A stretch of DNA of 64,000 nucleotides from Sarcocystis neurona (GCA_000727475.1 KL647297.1:86554-150553); one strand, 5' to 3'. Shown: positions 44,931-58,516, counted from the stretch's first letter. Notes: generated by a model not told the origin, from the letters alone. Translations and numbers: made by a program.

Positions 44931-46155
44931 ATATGTACACACACAAGTATCTGTGTGCACACCCGCTCACCTGAGACCATACGCACACACTAATATATTT
45001 GTATATATATGTAATGTTTCAAGCTGACGTTTTCAGAGAGAGACAGAGAGAGAAGAGGACGTTGACAGGGCGCTTGACCGCTTTGCAGAGAAAAAGAAAA
45101 AAGGAAGACATATACAGAGAGAGTACATCTGTGTCTCTGTATATGCAACTGTCGCATTTACTCTGCCAGAAGCGTCTCTCACTACGTGTGTACGTGGTCC
45201 AGCGATATATAGATACACACAGATGTAAAGGAAGAGGACGGTGACATACGTATAAAAAGAGGTTTACGCAGAAATACTTCACGCGCATGCATATATGTAC
45301 ACAGGTGTCGCTTTAGCAGAGATACGTATACACACGTACACATATATATACACACATATTCGAATATACGTACCGCCACTTTTATATACATATATGTATA
45401 TATCTATGGGTCTATGTATGTGTGTATATGGAAGTGTGTGCAAGCGTGCGGGGAAAAGTGGATGTAGGAACATATCACACATATCTCTTGGCTGGGATGC
45501 GCAGGGGCAAAGCACAGATAGCAGGGAGAGAGAGGGAGGGAGGGACGTAATACTTATGTACAAGCCCACGAAGTCACAGGACACATGTTCTATAAAATTA
45601 TGTATGACATATATATACCATATATATTTTACCTATATTTTATAGAGGCGAAGGTCGTAGGGAGAGAGAGTGAGAGGGATGGATTCCCCACGTGAAAGAA
45701 TTTGGAAGTCGAAATTGTACGTATATTCTCGACAGACACATATATCTAAAATATGTTATATACATATTACATATGTTGTATTTGTATTATATATATTGTA
45801 TGTATATTATACAAGCAATGCGACGACAGAGAGAGAGAGAGAGGGTACGTTTTGTTCATGTGAAGGAACTTTGAAGTCGAAAGCCATAAGGACGTCCCTG
45901 TACATAGGTTCTGTATAAACACATATATAATATATATTTTATGTTATATATTTTACAAGGACGTCACTATACATGTATCTTCTATAAATACATATGTAAC
46001 ACATATATAATATATATATATACATGTTATACATGCATTACGTCACTGTACATATTTTTTCTATAGATACATATATATAATGTATATTATATGTATATAA
46101 TATACAAATGTTATATCTATCATAGCTATATACTGCGTATAGCCTCAGTATGTAT
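44931..46155. repeat. TA-rich field with ~75-bp decayed repeats
   Basis: ACGTCMCTRTACAT followed by TTCTATARATACATAT recurs near 45890, 45960 and 46040; a GGAAGTCGAAA motif recurs near 45705 and 45872. No coding support. Confidence 0.5.
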
Positions 46156-47806
46156 ATGGATACTACGGGTGGAGAAGAGGTGGGAGCTGCGCCTCTTTCT
46201 TTGGGATTTGCAGTGAGAAAAGGCTTTTTTTTCTTTTTAAAAAATCAAGCCGTCCTGCGGCCTTTTCAAAACCTCCGTTCTCGCCCGTGTGCAGACACAC
46301 ACACACACACATATATATATACACACATACATTCATACGTACATACATACATATATATACATACATACATTCACACATACATACAAATATGTACATACAT
46401 ACAGAAATGCATACATACAGACATGCATACAGACAGACATGCATACGGAAATACGTGCAGAGAGGCGTACACACATACACACAGACACACATACATACAG
46501 ACATACATACGTACGTACTTTCATCAATAAAGACAGACATACAGACAGGTATACACACATACGAGAAGGTTGCAGAAACACGGGGAAGTCAAGATGGAGA
46601 CACGGAAAAGAAAATTCGTCTTCTCTCTGGTGGTCGTCTGGATGAGGAAAACGCAACAGAGAAGCTGCATTAGCTGTTGTTCACCACAGCAGAGGCGGAA
46701 ACGGATCCACTTGTCTATGTAAATCTCTTTGTAGACAAGTTCGGAGCCGTCACGTTCATGCACCTGATACATAATTATATGGACTACGCTCTGCGTATGC
46801 ATATATATATATATATATGTATATATACACATAGGATAGACTCTGTGTAAATGTGTGTGTGTGTGTGTGTGCGTGTACATCTGTATAACGCTTAGCCACT
46901 CTGTAAACAGACACACAATTAAATGTAGGCTTGCCCGTCAAATTGGTGTGAATATCCTACATCAACTCTCACTTCTTTTCTTCGAAAATTCTCTCCTCCG
47001 TGTTCTTCTACATACACATATATATAAACACACATGTGTCTGTATATCGCTTCACCGCTCTGTACTTATGCAACTATAGTCGAGCTTGCACACTACACTG
47101 ATGTTTATGTTCTCCTTCACGTATAATTGTATGCTTTTCAAACTCTCATATTCAAAGACACGCACGCCAGAACGTATGACGGAAATTTCTGGAGAGAAAA
47201 TGTATGCCTCTGCACTTCCTCACACAGGTGTCTTCCTACAGAAGATGCAGGAAAAATCTTTTTTGAGAAACTGTCTTCTCCCTTCTCCAACAGCAAGAGT
47301 ACTAAACTTTCATTTTGCTTAGAGAAAGCCTGTTTAGAATACAAATACGTGCTTGGGTGCGTATACATACAAGGATACACTTAACTTCTTCTGTGTGTAT
47401 ACAACGACACAGCTAGTGTATCTATGCATATACATGCATATATATATATATATAAGCATATATTTCGCACACACAGACATCTATATACTTAGATCTGAAT
47501 GCGTGCGTATACTTTACCTATGAATATACACGTATGTTTGTACGTTAATATCTATATACTACGTATGTGGATGTACACGCATATAGACTGCGTAGAGATT
47601 TAAACATGTATCTGTGTCTGTACATACGCATATGGACGCAAGGACAAGTGTCTGCCGGGTAAACGTTGAAGCTGCCTGCGCAGCGAGAGAACGTATTTTC
47701 CTCAATGCCGTCGGAGTAAAAACCCCTTCGTCTTCCAGAAGCACTAATCTACTCAAGTGAAGTGAACGATGCGCTGGTATATACTCACGCATGCGTACGT
47801 CTAGAC

Positions 47807-47849
<43 letters not shown>

Positions 47850-49335
47850 TAGATACATATGTATCCCCCTGTATGTACACACATAGGTGTATGGATATGT
47901 GTAACATATGTATGTAGTGGTTGACATGAGAAGAGCGAAGACGGCGTGAAAGACAGAGGCATAACAGAGGTGTAGTGAAGGCATTCCTGTATGCTGTAGA
48001 AACAAATTACTAGACGCCCACACATATAAAACGTAGTCCACATATACATATATGCATATATAAATATACGTATACACATACACGCATGCACACACATGTG
48101 TGATATCTAGAGACACACCTCAGAACACGGCAGAAGCTTTCCAGGAAGGACGAGGATACTTCTCATAAGAGGTCTGAACGGAAGAAATCCGGATTTCCAT
48201 ATGAAAAGCTATTTTGTTCCTCATCACTTAAGTCCGTTCAAACAGGCGCGGGTATGTCTACAAGTGCGTTTCTTTCTTCCTCTCTCTATCTCTGTCTCGC
48301 CTTGTAGACTGTATGTGTGTGTGCCATTGGTGCGTCTGTGTAGGTGTGTGTGTGTGTGTGCACACCTTTGTATTTATATAAATGCATACACACACACGCA
48401 CACACACAAACACACCCACGCATGTATATACATATATATAAGAATATATGAAACACATATATATGCATTATGTATGCCTATACATATGGCTGTACAAACG
48501 TAGATGTTACAGAGTACAGTACCTTGGTGGAGGTAGTGAAAATCACAAGCCTCTCAAGCGAGTGTTGGATGGTATATATCAAGCCTACATACACATGCAG
48601 ATTACTACCGGACTCACGCGACATAAATCTATATATAAGTGCATACCTACACACATATATTTATGTATGTGTATGAATAGGTAGACACGTTTGTGAGTGC
48701 TGAGTGGGTGAAGAGGACAGAAACAAATGAGGCGTAGAGAGAGACCGGGAAACAAAAGAAATGAAAAAAAGGTGGAGAGCAAGAGTGGGAGACAGGTTGC
48801 ACTCCAGCGGGGCAACACATACGTGCACACACGTACAAATGTATGTATGTAATAATAAAGGTAGGTGTCCTAAAGTACGTGCCGTCCACATCTTCCTATC
48901 ACTATGGGCGTGCATATTTATGCATGTATATACATACACGTACGCAATGGAGGAACAGGTGCACACAGGTACACATATGTATGTGTATAGATGAAAGATG
49001 ACGCCATATATATATATGTATATGTATGTGTGTCTAATCTTACACGTATGGATATGTAAGTGTACGCCCCGGCATACGTTTAGAGAGAGAGAAAGCGAAA
49101 CAGATGACAGGCACAATCACGCTTATCAATCTACGTGTCTCCCTCTTCCTCTCGGTGTCTCTCTTTATATTTGTCTCTGTCTTTCTCGATTTGTCTCGCT
49201 ATTTTCACGCGTACGTGTACGTAGGAGAAAGTTTTTGTACTGCGGAAGTGTACGAGAGAAACGGGGGTGTACACTTGGGGTCAGTCACGCATGTACAGGC
49301 CGTCCGCGAAAGTTGAAAACACACACCCACACTGA
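46156..49335 (+). CDS. hypothetical protein, seven-exon model
   Basis: Proposed exons: 46156-46212, 46695-46794, 47158-47227, 47643-47756, 48124-48251, 48513-48571, 49225-49335. All phases chain, total 639 nt, 212 aa. Exon 1 opens at an ATG with donor GTGAGA. Exon 2 is the most protein-like (DPLVYVNLFVDKFGAVTFMH, aromatic and hydrophobic); later exons are Ser/Arg/Cys-rich. Weak points: the exon 2 acceptor is the third AG in a row, the exon 3 and 4 acceptors have poor pyrimidine tracts, and the exon 4 patch is equally open on the minus strand. An alternative plus frame through exons 5-7 is also open if a later acceptor (48519) is used. No family recognised. Confidence 0.25.
46296..46560. repeat. 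CATA/CACA microsatellite
   Basis: Imperfect (ACAT)n/(ACAC)n tract with embedded CAGACATGCATA units; it would lie in intron 1 of the tentative plus-strand model. Confidence 0.8.
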
Positions 49336-50290
49336 CACGCGTGTGTATACAGAAGGAGGTTTATCGCCCGACACGTGTGTGGGCGGATAAATGTCAGCGG
49401 GAACGTGGAGTAGGCAACCAGAGTGGAAGAAATCTAATTTTTTTTTCGAGAAAGAAATTCTCTGAAGTATCAAAAATGGTCTCTGATGTCTATCAGAGGC
49501 TATCAAACTGGTAAAGAAATTGCACATACATAACGGCATATTATAGAGTCATACATACAAGCGAGTCTGGGAGGTCATTTTGAAAACGCGTGTACAGGGA
49601 TCAAGTACACAAGGGTATACCTACGTGTTGCTGCTGTATACACGTGGGTGCACAGACGTCTATGAGAAGATCCTTGAACCAGTAGACCTCTTCCCGACTG
49701 GTGGACGCAGGTGCACACGCTCCGTTCTCCCTTCTACATCCATCTACGGTCGTTCCTGCCTCTCTAGATACACCTGTATCCGCACATATATATAAATATA
49801 TACACATATATGTATATATACATACGTATTTGCATATATATATATATATATATATGAGCGTTCGTGGTGGTTGTGTGTGTGTACATATATATATATACCA
49901 TGTATAAATATGCACACGTGTGATATATTCACGCACACAGGTGGAAATAATTGCATACGTATCTATACATATTTGTAGGTTTCCGTGTGTAAATATATAT
50001 GTACGTGTGCGTTCACGTTTATATGATATATATATATATATATGTGGGTGGAAATATGTATTTCATATACACATTTCTATATGACTTTGTTCGAAAATCA
50101 AAATATACAGAATTAGACTTCTATGGGTGCCCTTTGAGACGAAGAGCAACGAGGTCAGGAACTCGAGCTGGAGGAGGCGAAGAAGAATCAGAGGAAACCG
50201 GCATGGGGAGGGGAGTGACGAAAGAAGTTCCCCGAAGTGATGAATAATCGATTTTCCTAAAAATCGATAATAAAGTTGGGAAATTTCTCC
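49336..50290. other. TA-rich region with isolated open patches
   Basis: A patch at 49651-49731 is open and splice-flanked on plus (VYEKILEPVDLFPTGGR) and also open on minus. A second patch at 50117-50247 ends in stops with a charged tail. Neither could be linked into a gene. Confidence 0.35.
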
Positions 50291-53200
50291 TCCCAGGAAG
50301 TGGCCAAGGCGTACGTGTCCATTCTTGCGCGCATCTGCTACTTCTTCTTTCTGCTGCTGCCGCTGCTGCTGCGCCGCACTGCCACTCCAAAGGCTGGTGC
50401 TGACGTTCAACTTGTTTAACAAGTGCACTCGGTCCCTCTCGTTGGAACAGAACGCATCTCCGCAGTGCGACGGCGGGCGCTGCTATTCCGATGCCGCTGG
50501 AGGAGAGATCGCTGCTGCTGTTGCAAGCGTGCTGCTGCTGCAATGGATATAGCTGCTGCTGTTACCGACGTGGCCGCTGCTGCTATTGTCTTGCTGCCGT
50601 CGCGACAGTGCTGTCGCTGTAACGAAGATTGCTGCTGCCTTTGCCGTTGCTATGGCGCTGCTGCTACAGCGGAGACTGCTGCTGCTGTCTCTATTGTCCT
50701 GCTTGTGTAAAGCGAATGGTTGCTGCTGCTGCTGCTCGGGCGTTGCTGTTGTACTGGAAACGGCTGCTGCAGACGTGCCTCCTATTTTCTTGCTGTGCTG
50801 TAGCGGGAGTCGCTGCTGCTGGTGTGCGCAAGTGTTGCTGCTCTTTCTACGGTAGTGCTCGTAGTGCTGCTGCTGCTGCTTCCTGGACGATGTTCACGCG
50901 AGCCTGTGCTGCGGCTCGCTGCGCCGTTTTTGCTCATGTTCCAGCAGTGTACATGCACCTGCTGCTGCCGTTTTAGCTGCTGCTCAGGCCACACGCTGGT
51001 GCAGCGACAGCAGCACCCACCAGCGTTGCAGCTTTCAAGCGTAACTCGCGTAACTTCTTCGCCAAACAAGGTGCGGAGGTCCTTTGTTCCGCGAGCAGTG
51101 GCCGCCAGTATATTTGTCTATAATTCGATACATACTTATACATGAATCCTTGTATATGTATATATGCGTGTACGTACGTATACTGACAAATGTACACACA
51201 TAAATATACATATATATGTATACATATAGGAATAGAGAGGGAGAGATATGGAAACAGAGAAAGAGACTGAGAAAGCGAATAGACACGTAGCAGAGAACAG
51301 TGGAAAGACCTGGACAAAAAGATGATTCCTCTGTATACATCTATTCTTGTAAAAATGAGAATGAAAACAAAATAATTGTTGTGTCCAGCAGAGAATTCCA
51401 GGTGCTTCACGTGCACGTTCAAACTCCTACACAACAGTAGAACCATACCTGTACGGACCCCTTCCCTTACATCAATACGCATACATATATATGCATATAT
51501 AAACCCGGCACATACTTTATAAACAGGTGTATACATCTAATGCACTTTAGACAGATACATGTATGTATTGCCGTTCCATCCACGACTCTCTTCATTAATA
51601 AATGCACACGCACAAACTAAGACGCACATGTTAGTTTCATCATTCAACGATATATATATATATATGCATGTGTTTACGAGTATTTTGTCCATACTCAGCC
51701 ACGTGTCTACGTATATATGTAGATTTATATGTAATCTACTGTGCTTATACTATATACATATATATATGCGTACACTAATTTGCGTACAGATATACTTGTG
51801 TGGTGTGTTTATCAATATGAGAAACCACGAAAGCTGATGAACATGGATAGAGAAGCCTTGTTTAGAACGTTAATGGCCCTTTCCCACGTAGGCAGCAGAG
51901 ACAGGCCGCGCGCGGCTTGTCTGTACAGAAATTTTTCTTCTGCTCCTGTTGCTGCTAGCTCCTTGCTGTTGCTGCTGCTCTTGAACTGTTTCCTGTACGT
52001 TCTCCTCCTGCTGCTGCTGCTGGTACAGAATACTCAGAACTCGACGTCCTCCCGCTGCTGCTGCTGCTGCAGTAATTGTTGCCGCTGCTGCAAGAGCCGC
52101 CTCGGGCTGCTTTCTAGCTCTCCGCTTCCTGCTGCGCTTCTGCGGTAGCTGCTGCGACAGCTGCTTCGCAAGCTGCTGCCAGACGGCCGTGAAGCGAAAC
52201 CTTCTGCTGTTCCTGCTGGTCGAGTCTCTCCCCGCCTCCGGATCTGAAAGTGCTGCCACAGCTCCTCCTCCTCCAACTACTGGCGCTACAGTTTTCGTCA
52301 AAATTCTTGTTGCTGTTACAAGAATGCGATTTTTTGTGGCCAGGCGCTGCCGTAACAAGATGGAGCGCTGCAGCTGCTGTCACTGCCGCTGTACCTGGAG
52401 TCGTTGCTGCAGCGGTACACGCAAGTGGCGCAGCTTCAGGTGCCAATCATTACTGCTGTCGCTGCTGCAGCGACTGTTCTGCTACGTACTACTGCAGCTG
52501 CAGCTGCAGCGGCTGTTTTTTTAAGTGTTGCTGCTGCCACTGTTGCAGCTACTGTTCTGTTAATTATTACTGTAGCCGCAGCTGCAGCACTTGTTCTTTT
52601 ATTTATTGCCGTGGTTGCTGCTGCAGCCCCTGGGCTTCACGCCGTCTGCTGCCGTATATGTGTGTGGCTGTAGCTTCCGCCGTCGCTGCTGCTGAAGCAC
52701 CGCATGCAGGGCTGTCACTGCTGCCCCACTTGCTGTTGGCGTTTGCTGCTGCTGGGGGTGCTTTGACTCACTGCAGCGCCCCTTGCCGCTGCTGCGTCTG
52801 GGCAGAAGGCACGGCTGTCGCTGCCGCAGCAGCCGGCAGCGCAGGTGCACCTCCCTCTGCTACTGCTGCTGCCAGAACTGCGCTGTAGCTCCCTGCCAGA
52901 ACAGCTGCATGGAGGGCTGTGGTGCGGCACTAGCACCTGTCGCGACCCTACCTGCTGCTACAGTACTTCAACGTGAAAATGGTGCGACGGTGTATGTGCT
53001 GTGCCAGCCGTAGGTTCTAGCTGCTGTTCCGCTCTACCTGCTGCCCCTCCGGTAGACGGGCCTGCTACCTCTTCTCTACGTGCCACTGCTGCTGTTGCAG
53101 CCGCTCGAGCTTCACTTGCGGCCGCTGCTGAGTTAGTTGCAGCCGTAGACGCTGCTGCTGCTGTCGCGTGGATGCCGCTGCTTTAGATATGTGGCAGCTG

Positions 53201-53939
53201 CTGGGCTGTGATAGACATGCACCTGCTGCTCCTGTATAGAACGCTGCAGTTGTACGAGAATATGTCGGTGTAGCTCTGTTTATACATATATGGTGAGCTA
53301 CGATACACGTACGCTACTTGACGTTAGAGCTGATACTTCTTCTTCCTTTCAAAAATTAGGCGAAGGAAAACCAGTAACGCGCCTGAGTCTGTCGCTCTGG
53401 ATGCTGCATGCGGTGCAACTGCCACAGCTGCTTCACCGGTGCGCGTCTGCAGCCACTGCTGCTGCTGCTTCTTCTTCGACGTCTGCACCTGTTGCAGCAC
53501 AGAAGCAACAGCAACACCAGCGACGGAAGCCACAGAAGCACCGGCCGCAACAGCAGCAACAGCAGCACACCGGCAGCAGAAGCAACAGCAGCAACAGGAG
53601 CACCGAAAGCACGCGCAGCAACAGCAGCACACAGGCAGCAACAGCAGCATACACCGCCAGCAACGACGGCGTGGCTTTCTCCGTTTCTCTTTGCTCATTT
53701 TTCTTCGATCCGCCTCCTCCTGTTCCCTTTCGCTTTCTTTCTTCGTCCTCCCCGTTTCGTTCTCCACCCTCTTTTCTTCTTCTTCTTCACCTTTTCTTCC
53801 TCGTCTTCCCGTCACACTTCCTTCTTACCGGCTTCTAATCCTGCTTTCTCTACTTTTCCTTCTCCGTTGTACCCTCTCTTCTCCCTGCCGCGCTTTTCTC
53901 CCTTCCTACAATTTGCTTTCTCGCCCCGTGTAGCTCTGT
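50291..53939. repeat. CTG-rich block with a TA island, possible Gln/Ala-rich exon
   Basis: Plus-strand CTG repeats dominate 50330-51000 and 51940-53220, flanking a TA/CATA field (51120-51800). A short ATG patch at 51839-51892 (MNMDREALFRTLMALSH, donor GTAGGC) could start a gene. From 53290 a frame turns into CAG/CAA-encoded Gln/Ser/Thr (53500-53660) and then pyrimidine-rich sequence; a Gln/Ala-rich exon after the AAATTAG acceptor at about 53359 is possible. No gene is called because frames are ambiguous. Confidence 0.5.
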
Positions 53940-56246
53940 TTACATCCTTGTCCCTGCTCTCTTCTCTCGCACAGCCTCTTCGTATGGAGGGTGAAGCGGC
54001 GGCTGCTGTGGCTCCTTGAACACATGCCGCGATCGGCTAATATTCGGATAATTTCGGTCCGAGTCAAAGCCCCGCAAATCTCCGCATGCAAGAAACGGTA
54101 CAAGGCATCCTCCCACTAACTGCTGCATTTCTTCTTCATCGACATCTTCTTCATCGACTTCTTCTTCATCGACTTCTTCATCGCCTTCTTCTTCATCAAC
54201 GTCATCACCTTCAACTTCTTCCTCTTCCTCTTCTTCTTCATGTTCCTCTTCCCCTCCTTCTTCTTCATCTTTTTTCTCTCCAGCTATCTTCTCATTCTCT
54301 TCTTCTTTAGCTTTTTCATCTGCTTGTTCTGCTTGCTTCTCGTAGTTCGAGTCACGCGCTGCATGTGACGGAGGAAGCGTCTGCTGCTCGTGCCGCTGCT
54401 CTTTTTTCCTTCGCCAGTGTGACTGGTCGCCCTTCCGTTGCAGCTGCTGCTCTTCCGCCCCCTCCTCCCTCTCCGTCTGCTGTTGCAGTGCCTGCTGCTG
54501 CTGTCGCTGCTGCTGCTGTTGTGACGCCGTCGTATTTTCTGCCGACTGCTGGTTCCTTTGGCATGTCTCCTGCCCGTCGTCGTCGTGCTGGTGCTGGTTC
54601 TCTGCCTGCTGCCTCGGTTGGTGCCGCTGCTTCTGCCTCTGCTGCTGCTTGTGCGGAGAGAGCCGCGGGGGAGGCAGTTGCTGCTGCTGCAGCAATGATG
54701 GCAACGGGCCCGTGAAGCCCGTACAGACAAGAAAGGCCTCTATGCTGCTGTTACGACTGGCCGCAGGCTTGCAGCATTTGACCGCGCGGAAGAGCAGCAA
54801 GAGCTGCAGGTAAACGATGGGAGTCTGCTCCCCGCGGAAAATCTTGCAGACGAAGCAGCCTCCCCTGCGAAGGACTCGGCAGCAAATTTTCACCGCCGCA
54901 TGCAGCAGCTCCGCTTGCACGTATTCATCAACGTCGTGCAGCCCCGTTACATCTGGCGCGCCGTCGCAGACGACCAAATCTGCCGGCTGCTGCTCAAAAA
55001 ACGAAAGAATTGCTGCTGCTGTCTTCTCTTGCGTAATATCTCCTTGAAGCGCATGCACCCCTTCCACCGGCGCTATCTCCTGCAAATCCACCGCCACCAC
55101 CTGCGGCTCTCTCGGCCTCACCAACTTCTTCTGCTGTCGCTGTCTTATCTGTTCTGCCTCTCCTTCTCCCTGCGGCTGCTGCGGCTCTCCCTCTCCCTGC
55201 TGCTGCGGCTCTCGCTCTTCGTGTTGCTGCTGCGGCTCTCGCTCTTCACGTTGCTGCTGCTGGTCCTGCTGCATTCCTCCCTGAGCCTCCTGTTCTTCTG
55301 CCTCCTGCTGGGACTGCTGTTCGTCTTTCTCTGTCCCCTTCCGCCGCTGCTGCTGCAACTGTTCTTGCTGCTGCTGCTTCCTCAACTGCGCTTCGTACCG
55401 CCGACAGGCACGGCGGTAGTTCTCCCACAGACGCCTCCGCAGCACTTGCGACCAGCTGCCCGGCGCTGCACACAAATCTACTGCTCTCTGTGGATATTCC
55501 TCTTCTTCTTCATCGGTCTCACTATCAAAACTGTCCTCCCCTTCTTCCTCTTCTTCATCTTTGTCTTCCTCTCCTACGTCTCCATTTTCTTCTTCTGTCT
55601 CTTCTCCCCCTCCTCCGCTTTTTTCTTGTCGTTCTTCTGTTAGTTGTTCCCCTTCTTCGTCGCGGTCCCACTTCTTTTTCTCTTCGCCTTGCACTACCTC
55701 TTTTCCTTCTTTCTCGTTTCGTCCCCCTATTGTGCCTTCTCTCCCTGTTTTTGCTGCTGCTATTGCTGCAACGTGTCGCGCTGCGTCGCTGTTGCTGCCC
55801 GTGCTGTCGTTCAAAACTTCGCCTCCCCTTCCTGCTGATTCCCCAACACTGCCGCTCCTCTCCTTTTTCTCTTCGCTGTTGCTGCTGCAGACGCAGGACG
55901 GAGCCGTGCTACCGCTGATGCTGCCGGTGCCGCCACCCTCAGAGTCTTGTCTGCAGCAGCAGCAGCAGCAGGCGCACGGGCCGTTGCAGCAACAGCAGCA
56001 GAAACAGCCGGGCGCAACATCAGCGACGCTCGCACAGCAGACACATCTTCGTCGCCCCTCCCCCTGCTGCTGCTGCTGTTGCTGGTGTTGGTGCTGCTGT
56101 CGTCTGATGCGGCTGGCCTTGGGGGGGGAGAGGAAGTGGCAGATATCGTCTAGCTGCAGCAACTTATACGCAGACCGGGCCCGGTAGCCTTCTTCCTTTG
56201 CCTTTCGATAAAAGACGTCCCGTCTGTCTCGCGAGAGTTTACCCAT
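53940..56246 (-). CDS. TRM7: tRNA 2'-O-ribose methyltransferase TRM7/FTSJ1, intronless
   Basis: SAM-dependent RrmJ/FtsJ-fold enzyme that in other eukaryotes methylates ribose at anticodon-loop positions 32 and 34 of certain tRNAs, in the cytoplasm. The start [20 protein letters not shown] matches the family N-terminus. The catalytic tetrad is complete: K28 (RSAYKLL), D428 ([18 protein letters not shown]), K468 (FVCKIFRG), E503 (SSIEAF). The SAM-binding motif is [13 protein letters not shown] at 257-269, and the C-terminal PFxxCGDLxxFDSDRxYP block precedes the stop. The length of 768 aa against about 310-330 in yeast and human comes from three inserts: about 45-252 (Gln, Cys, then Glu/Asp-rich), about 285-380 (Gln/Glu-rich), and about 515-705 (Gln- then Glu/Asp-rich). 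One continuous reading frame, no introns, which is striking beside the other genes here. Confidence 0.93.
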   Translation of the reverse strand: MGKLSRDRRDVFYRKAKEEGYRARSAYKLLQLDDICHFLSPPKASRIRRQQHQHQQQQQQQGEGRRRCVCCASVADVAPGCFCCCCCNGPCACCCCCCRQDSEGGGTGSISGSTAPSCVCSSNSEEKKERSGSVGESAGRGGEVLNDSTGSNSDAARHVAAIAAAKTGREGTIGGRNEKEGKEVVQGEEKKKWDRDEEGEQLTEERQEKSGGGGEETEEENGDVGEEDKDEEEEEGEDSFDSETDEEEEEYPQRAVDLCAAPGSWSQVLRRRLWENYRRACRRYEAQLRKQQQQEQLQQQRRKGTEKDEQQSQQEAEEQEAQGGMQQDQQQQREEREPQQQHEEREPQQQGEGEPQQPQGEGEAEQIRQRQQKKLVRPREPQVVAVDLQEIAPVEGVHALQGDITQEKTAAAILSFFEQQPADLVVCDGAPDVTGLHDVDEYVQAELLHAAVKICCRVLRRGGCFVCKIFRGEQTPIVYLQLLLLFRAVKCCKPAASRNSSIEAFLVCTGFTGPLPSLLQQQQLPPPRLSPHKQQQRQKQRHQPRQQAENQHQHDDDGQETCQRNQQSAENTTASQQQQQRQQQQALQQQTEREEGAEEQQLQRKGDQSHWRRKKEQRHEQQTLPPSHAARDSNYEKQAEQADEKAKEEENEKIAGEKKDEEEGGEEEHEEEEEEEEVEGDDVDEEEGDEEVDEEEVDEEDVDEEEMQQLVGGCLVPFLACGDLRGFDSDRNYPNISRSRHVFKEPQQPPLHPPYEEAVREKRAGTRM

Positions 56247-57130
56247 CCCGCCTGCTTTTTCTCTTTCTCACTTTTCCTCCTGATGCTGTTGCTGCCGCGT
56301 CTTGCGCGCAGCCCCACACTTCTTTCGCTCTGCTGCTGCACCTTGCAGCGCAACGGCGTTGCGCAGGCGGCTGCCCTACTGCTGCCGCTTCCGCTGTCGA
56401 TACCCGTCGCAATTGCTGCCCCGCTGCCGCTGCGCGCGCTGCGCTGCTCTACGTCTATCAGAAAAACGCTGCTGGTGCTGCTGCGCTTCCACAGACCCCT
56501 GTTATTGCTGTTGCACCTTCCTCTCTCCTACTGCTGCCGCTGCTGCAGCGCATGCCTGTCGGTGCTGCTGCTGCTGTTGCCCCTGCTGCGACTGCTGCTG
56601 CAGCTGAGATCGATAACCCTTGCCGCTGCCTGGGGCGCCGCACGCTTCCCCTTCTTCCCGTGTCTCTAATGCTGCTGCTGAGAATTACTACTGCTGCTGG
56701 TGAGAATTCTTGCTGCTGCTGCTACTGCTGTGGCTTTGGGATGAGCTGCTTCAAGCCTGCTGGTGCTGCGTAGATGCTGCTGCTGTTGCTGCTGCCAACA
56801 ACGCGCTGCTGCTGCTGTGGGCCTCTGTGGGTGAGGCTCCTGCGCGAACCTGCTGCCCTCGCGCGGACGCTCCTGCTGCCAGTTCGACAGGAGTATTGCT
56901 GATGTTGCTGCTTCTGCTGCTGCTGCTGCAACAGGCCTGTTGGACAGCTGCTGTTCCCGCAAGATACTGCCGCCCTTCGTGGCGCACGGCTGCTGCGACG
57001 CCGCCGCAGTCCTGCTGCTGTTGCGGCGGTCGTCCTCCTGCTGCTGCCGCTGCGCTTTGCCACGCCGTGCTGCTGATTCCGGAGCCTGACGCAATCAGGC
57101 AGCTGTCTCTGTGAACACCCACCCACGCAC
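56247..57130. repeat. TRM7 upstream flank, CTG-rich block
   Basis: Plus-strand CTG/GCT repeats fill most of this stretch. Overlapping Gln/Ala/Leu frames on both strands are repeat-driven. The TRM7 promoter should lie here or within the first few hundred bases upstream of 56246 (inference). Confidence 0.6.
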
Positions 57131-58484
57131 AGCAGCACCAACGCATATATTTTTCGCCAACAGAATAAATACATCCATATATATATACATATACACAGAT
57201 ATATTTCTACATATACATATACATACAGATATACATATATATACATACAGATATCCTTGTGTACATACATATACATATATATATATATATATGTGTACAG
57301 ATCTAAACTCTCTCTATATATGAGTACGGCTACAACTATGGTGACGCCGAAGAAGTAGGAATATAGGAAGAGACACACGTCTTGTTTTCCTTGAAAGGGG
57401 AAGGCAGGGATACACGCACTCCGCCGGGAAGAACCCCCCCCCGTCGTATTTCTGATATAACGCATGCAGGAAGGTCAAGCTGCCTCTCCATTTGCATGCG
57501 CACGAATCTTCACAGATACAAATGCTTCGGAAAGCCACACCGCATATTTCTAGGCCTGCCCAAATTTCTACACATATATACACTCTACGCCCACTTGCGG
57601 TCACACATATATTGATCCAGTACGTACACATATATAGATATGTACACATAAACACATACATATACAGAGAGAGAGAGTACAACTGTATACTCATGTATTT
57701 GGCAGTTGGTAAGCTTGTCCCCGTATGTACATATATATAGGGAGAGATCCATACAGATATACAGCTATAGGTGAATAGATATACTGATTTGTTATATATA
57801 TATACACATACGCAGTACAACTTCTTCTACGTATACTACACATATGTGTAGCTACAGACGAAAAGATAGAGACTGATCCCTTCCGTGTATATATATACAT
57901 ATATTTACGCGGTACAACATCTTTTACTTATCCTTATGTATCTGGCCGCGAGTATGTGTGTGCCAGTATATAAACACCTACATACGTAGAGAAAGAAATA
58001 CAGAGAAGGGGGGAGGTGCATGCGTCTATATAAGTATAGGTGGATAGATAGAGAGACAGATATACGTCGTCGCCCATTAGTGGCCACAAGCACGTGTAGT
58101 AGATATTATTACAGACATATAAGTACATACGCAGGTTACTGTTGACTACGTAGATACGTGCAACAGCTATTTATATATACTTGCTCCTCGCTGCGTACGT
58201 CTATGCTTCTATACCATACATGGCGAGACAGTCAAACACAGTAGGAACACACGCGGTGAACAAATCAAAATTTCTCCTCTTATTCACTCCAACTTGTAAA
58301 ATTTGCACCGTTGCATATACATATATATATATATCAAACAGCATGTTATATATATATATATGTGCATGTCGAACCAGCTAACTCATATCGATATTATATA
58401 TATATATATACACCAGACCGGCATATTCATAACGACATACATGTATATGTATACATATATACCATAGCAGCTAACTGACATCGT

Positions 58485-58516
<32 letters not shown>

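Noticed and set aside
46287..46560. Regular repeat spacing suggestive of a CRISPR-like array
   Set aside because: It is a degenerate CATA microsatellite with no conserved repeat plus unique spacer structure, in a eukaryotic genome.
48124..49316. Alternative frame through the last three exons of the 46-49 kb model, with a different acceptor at 48519
   Set aside because: Equally open and protein-like, but it does not chain to the upstream patches in phase; kept only as an alternative.
58220..58294. ATG-started 25-codon patch with a donor-like GTAAAA
   Set aside because: No phase-compatible downstream exon; the join to the 59919 exon would create a stop.
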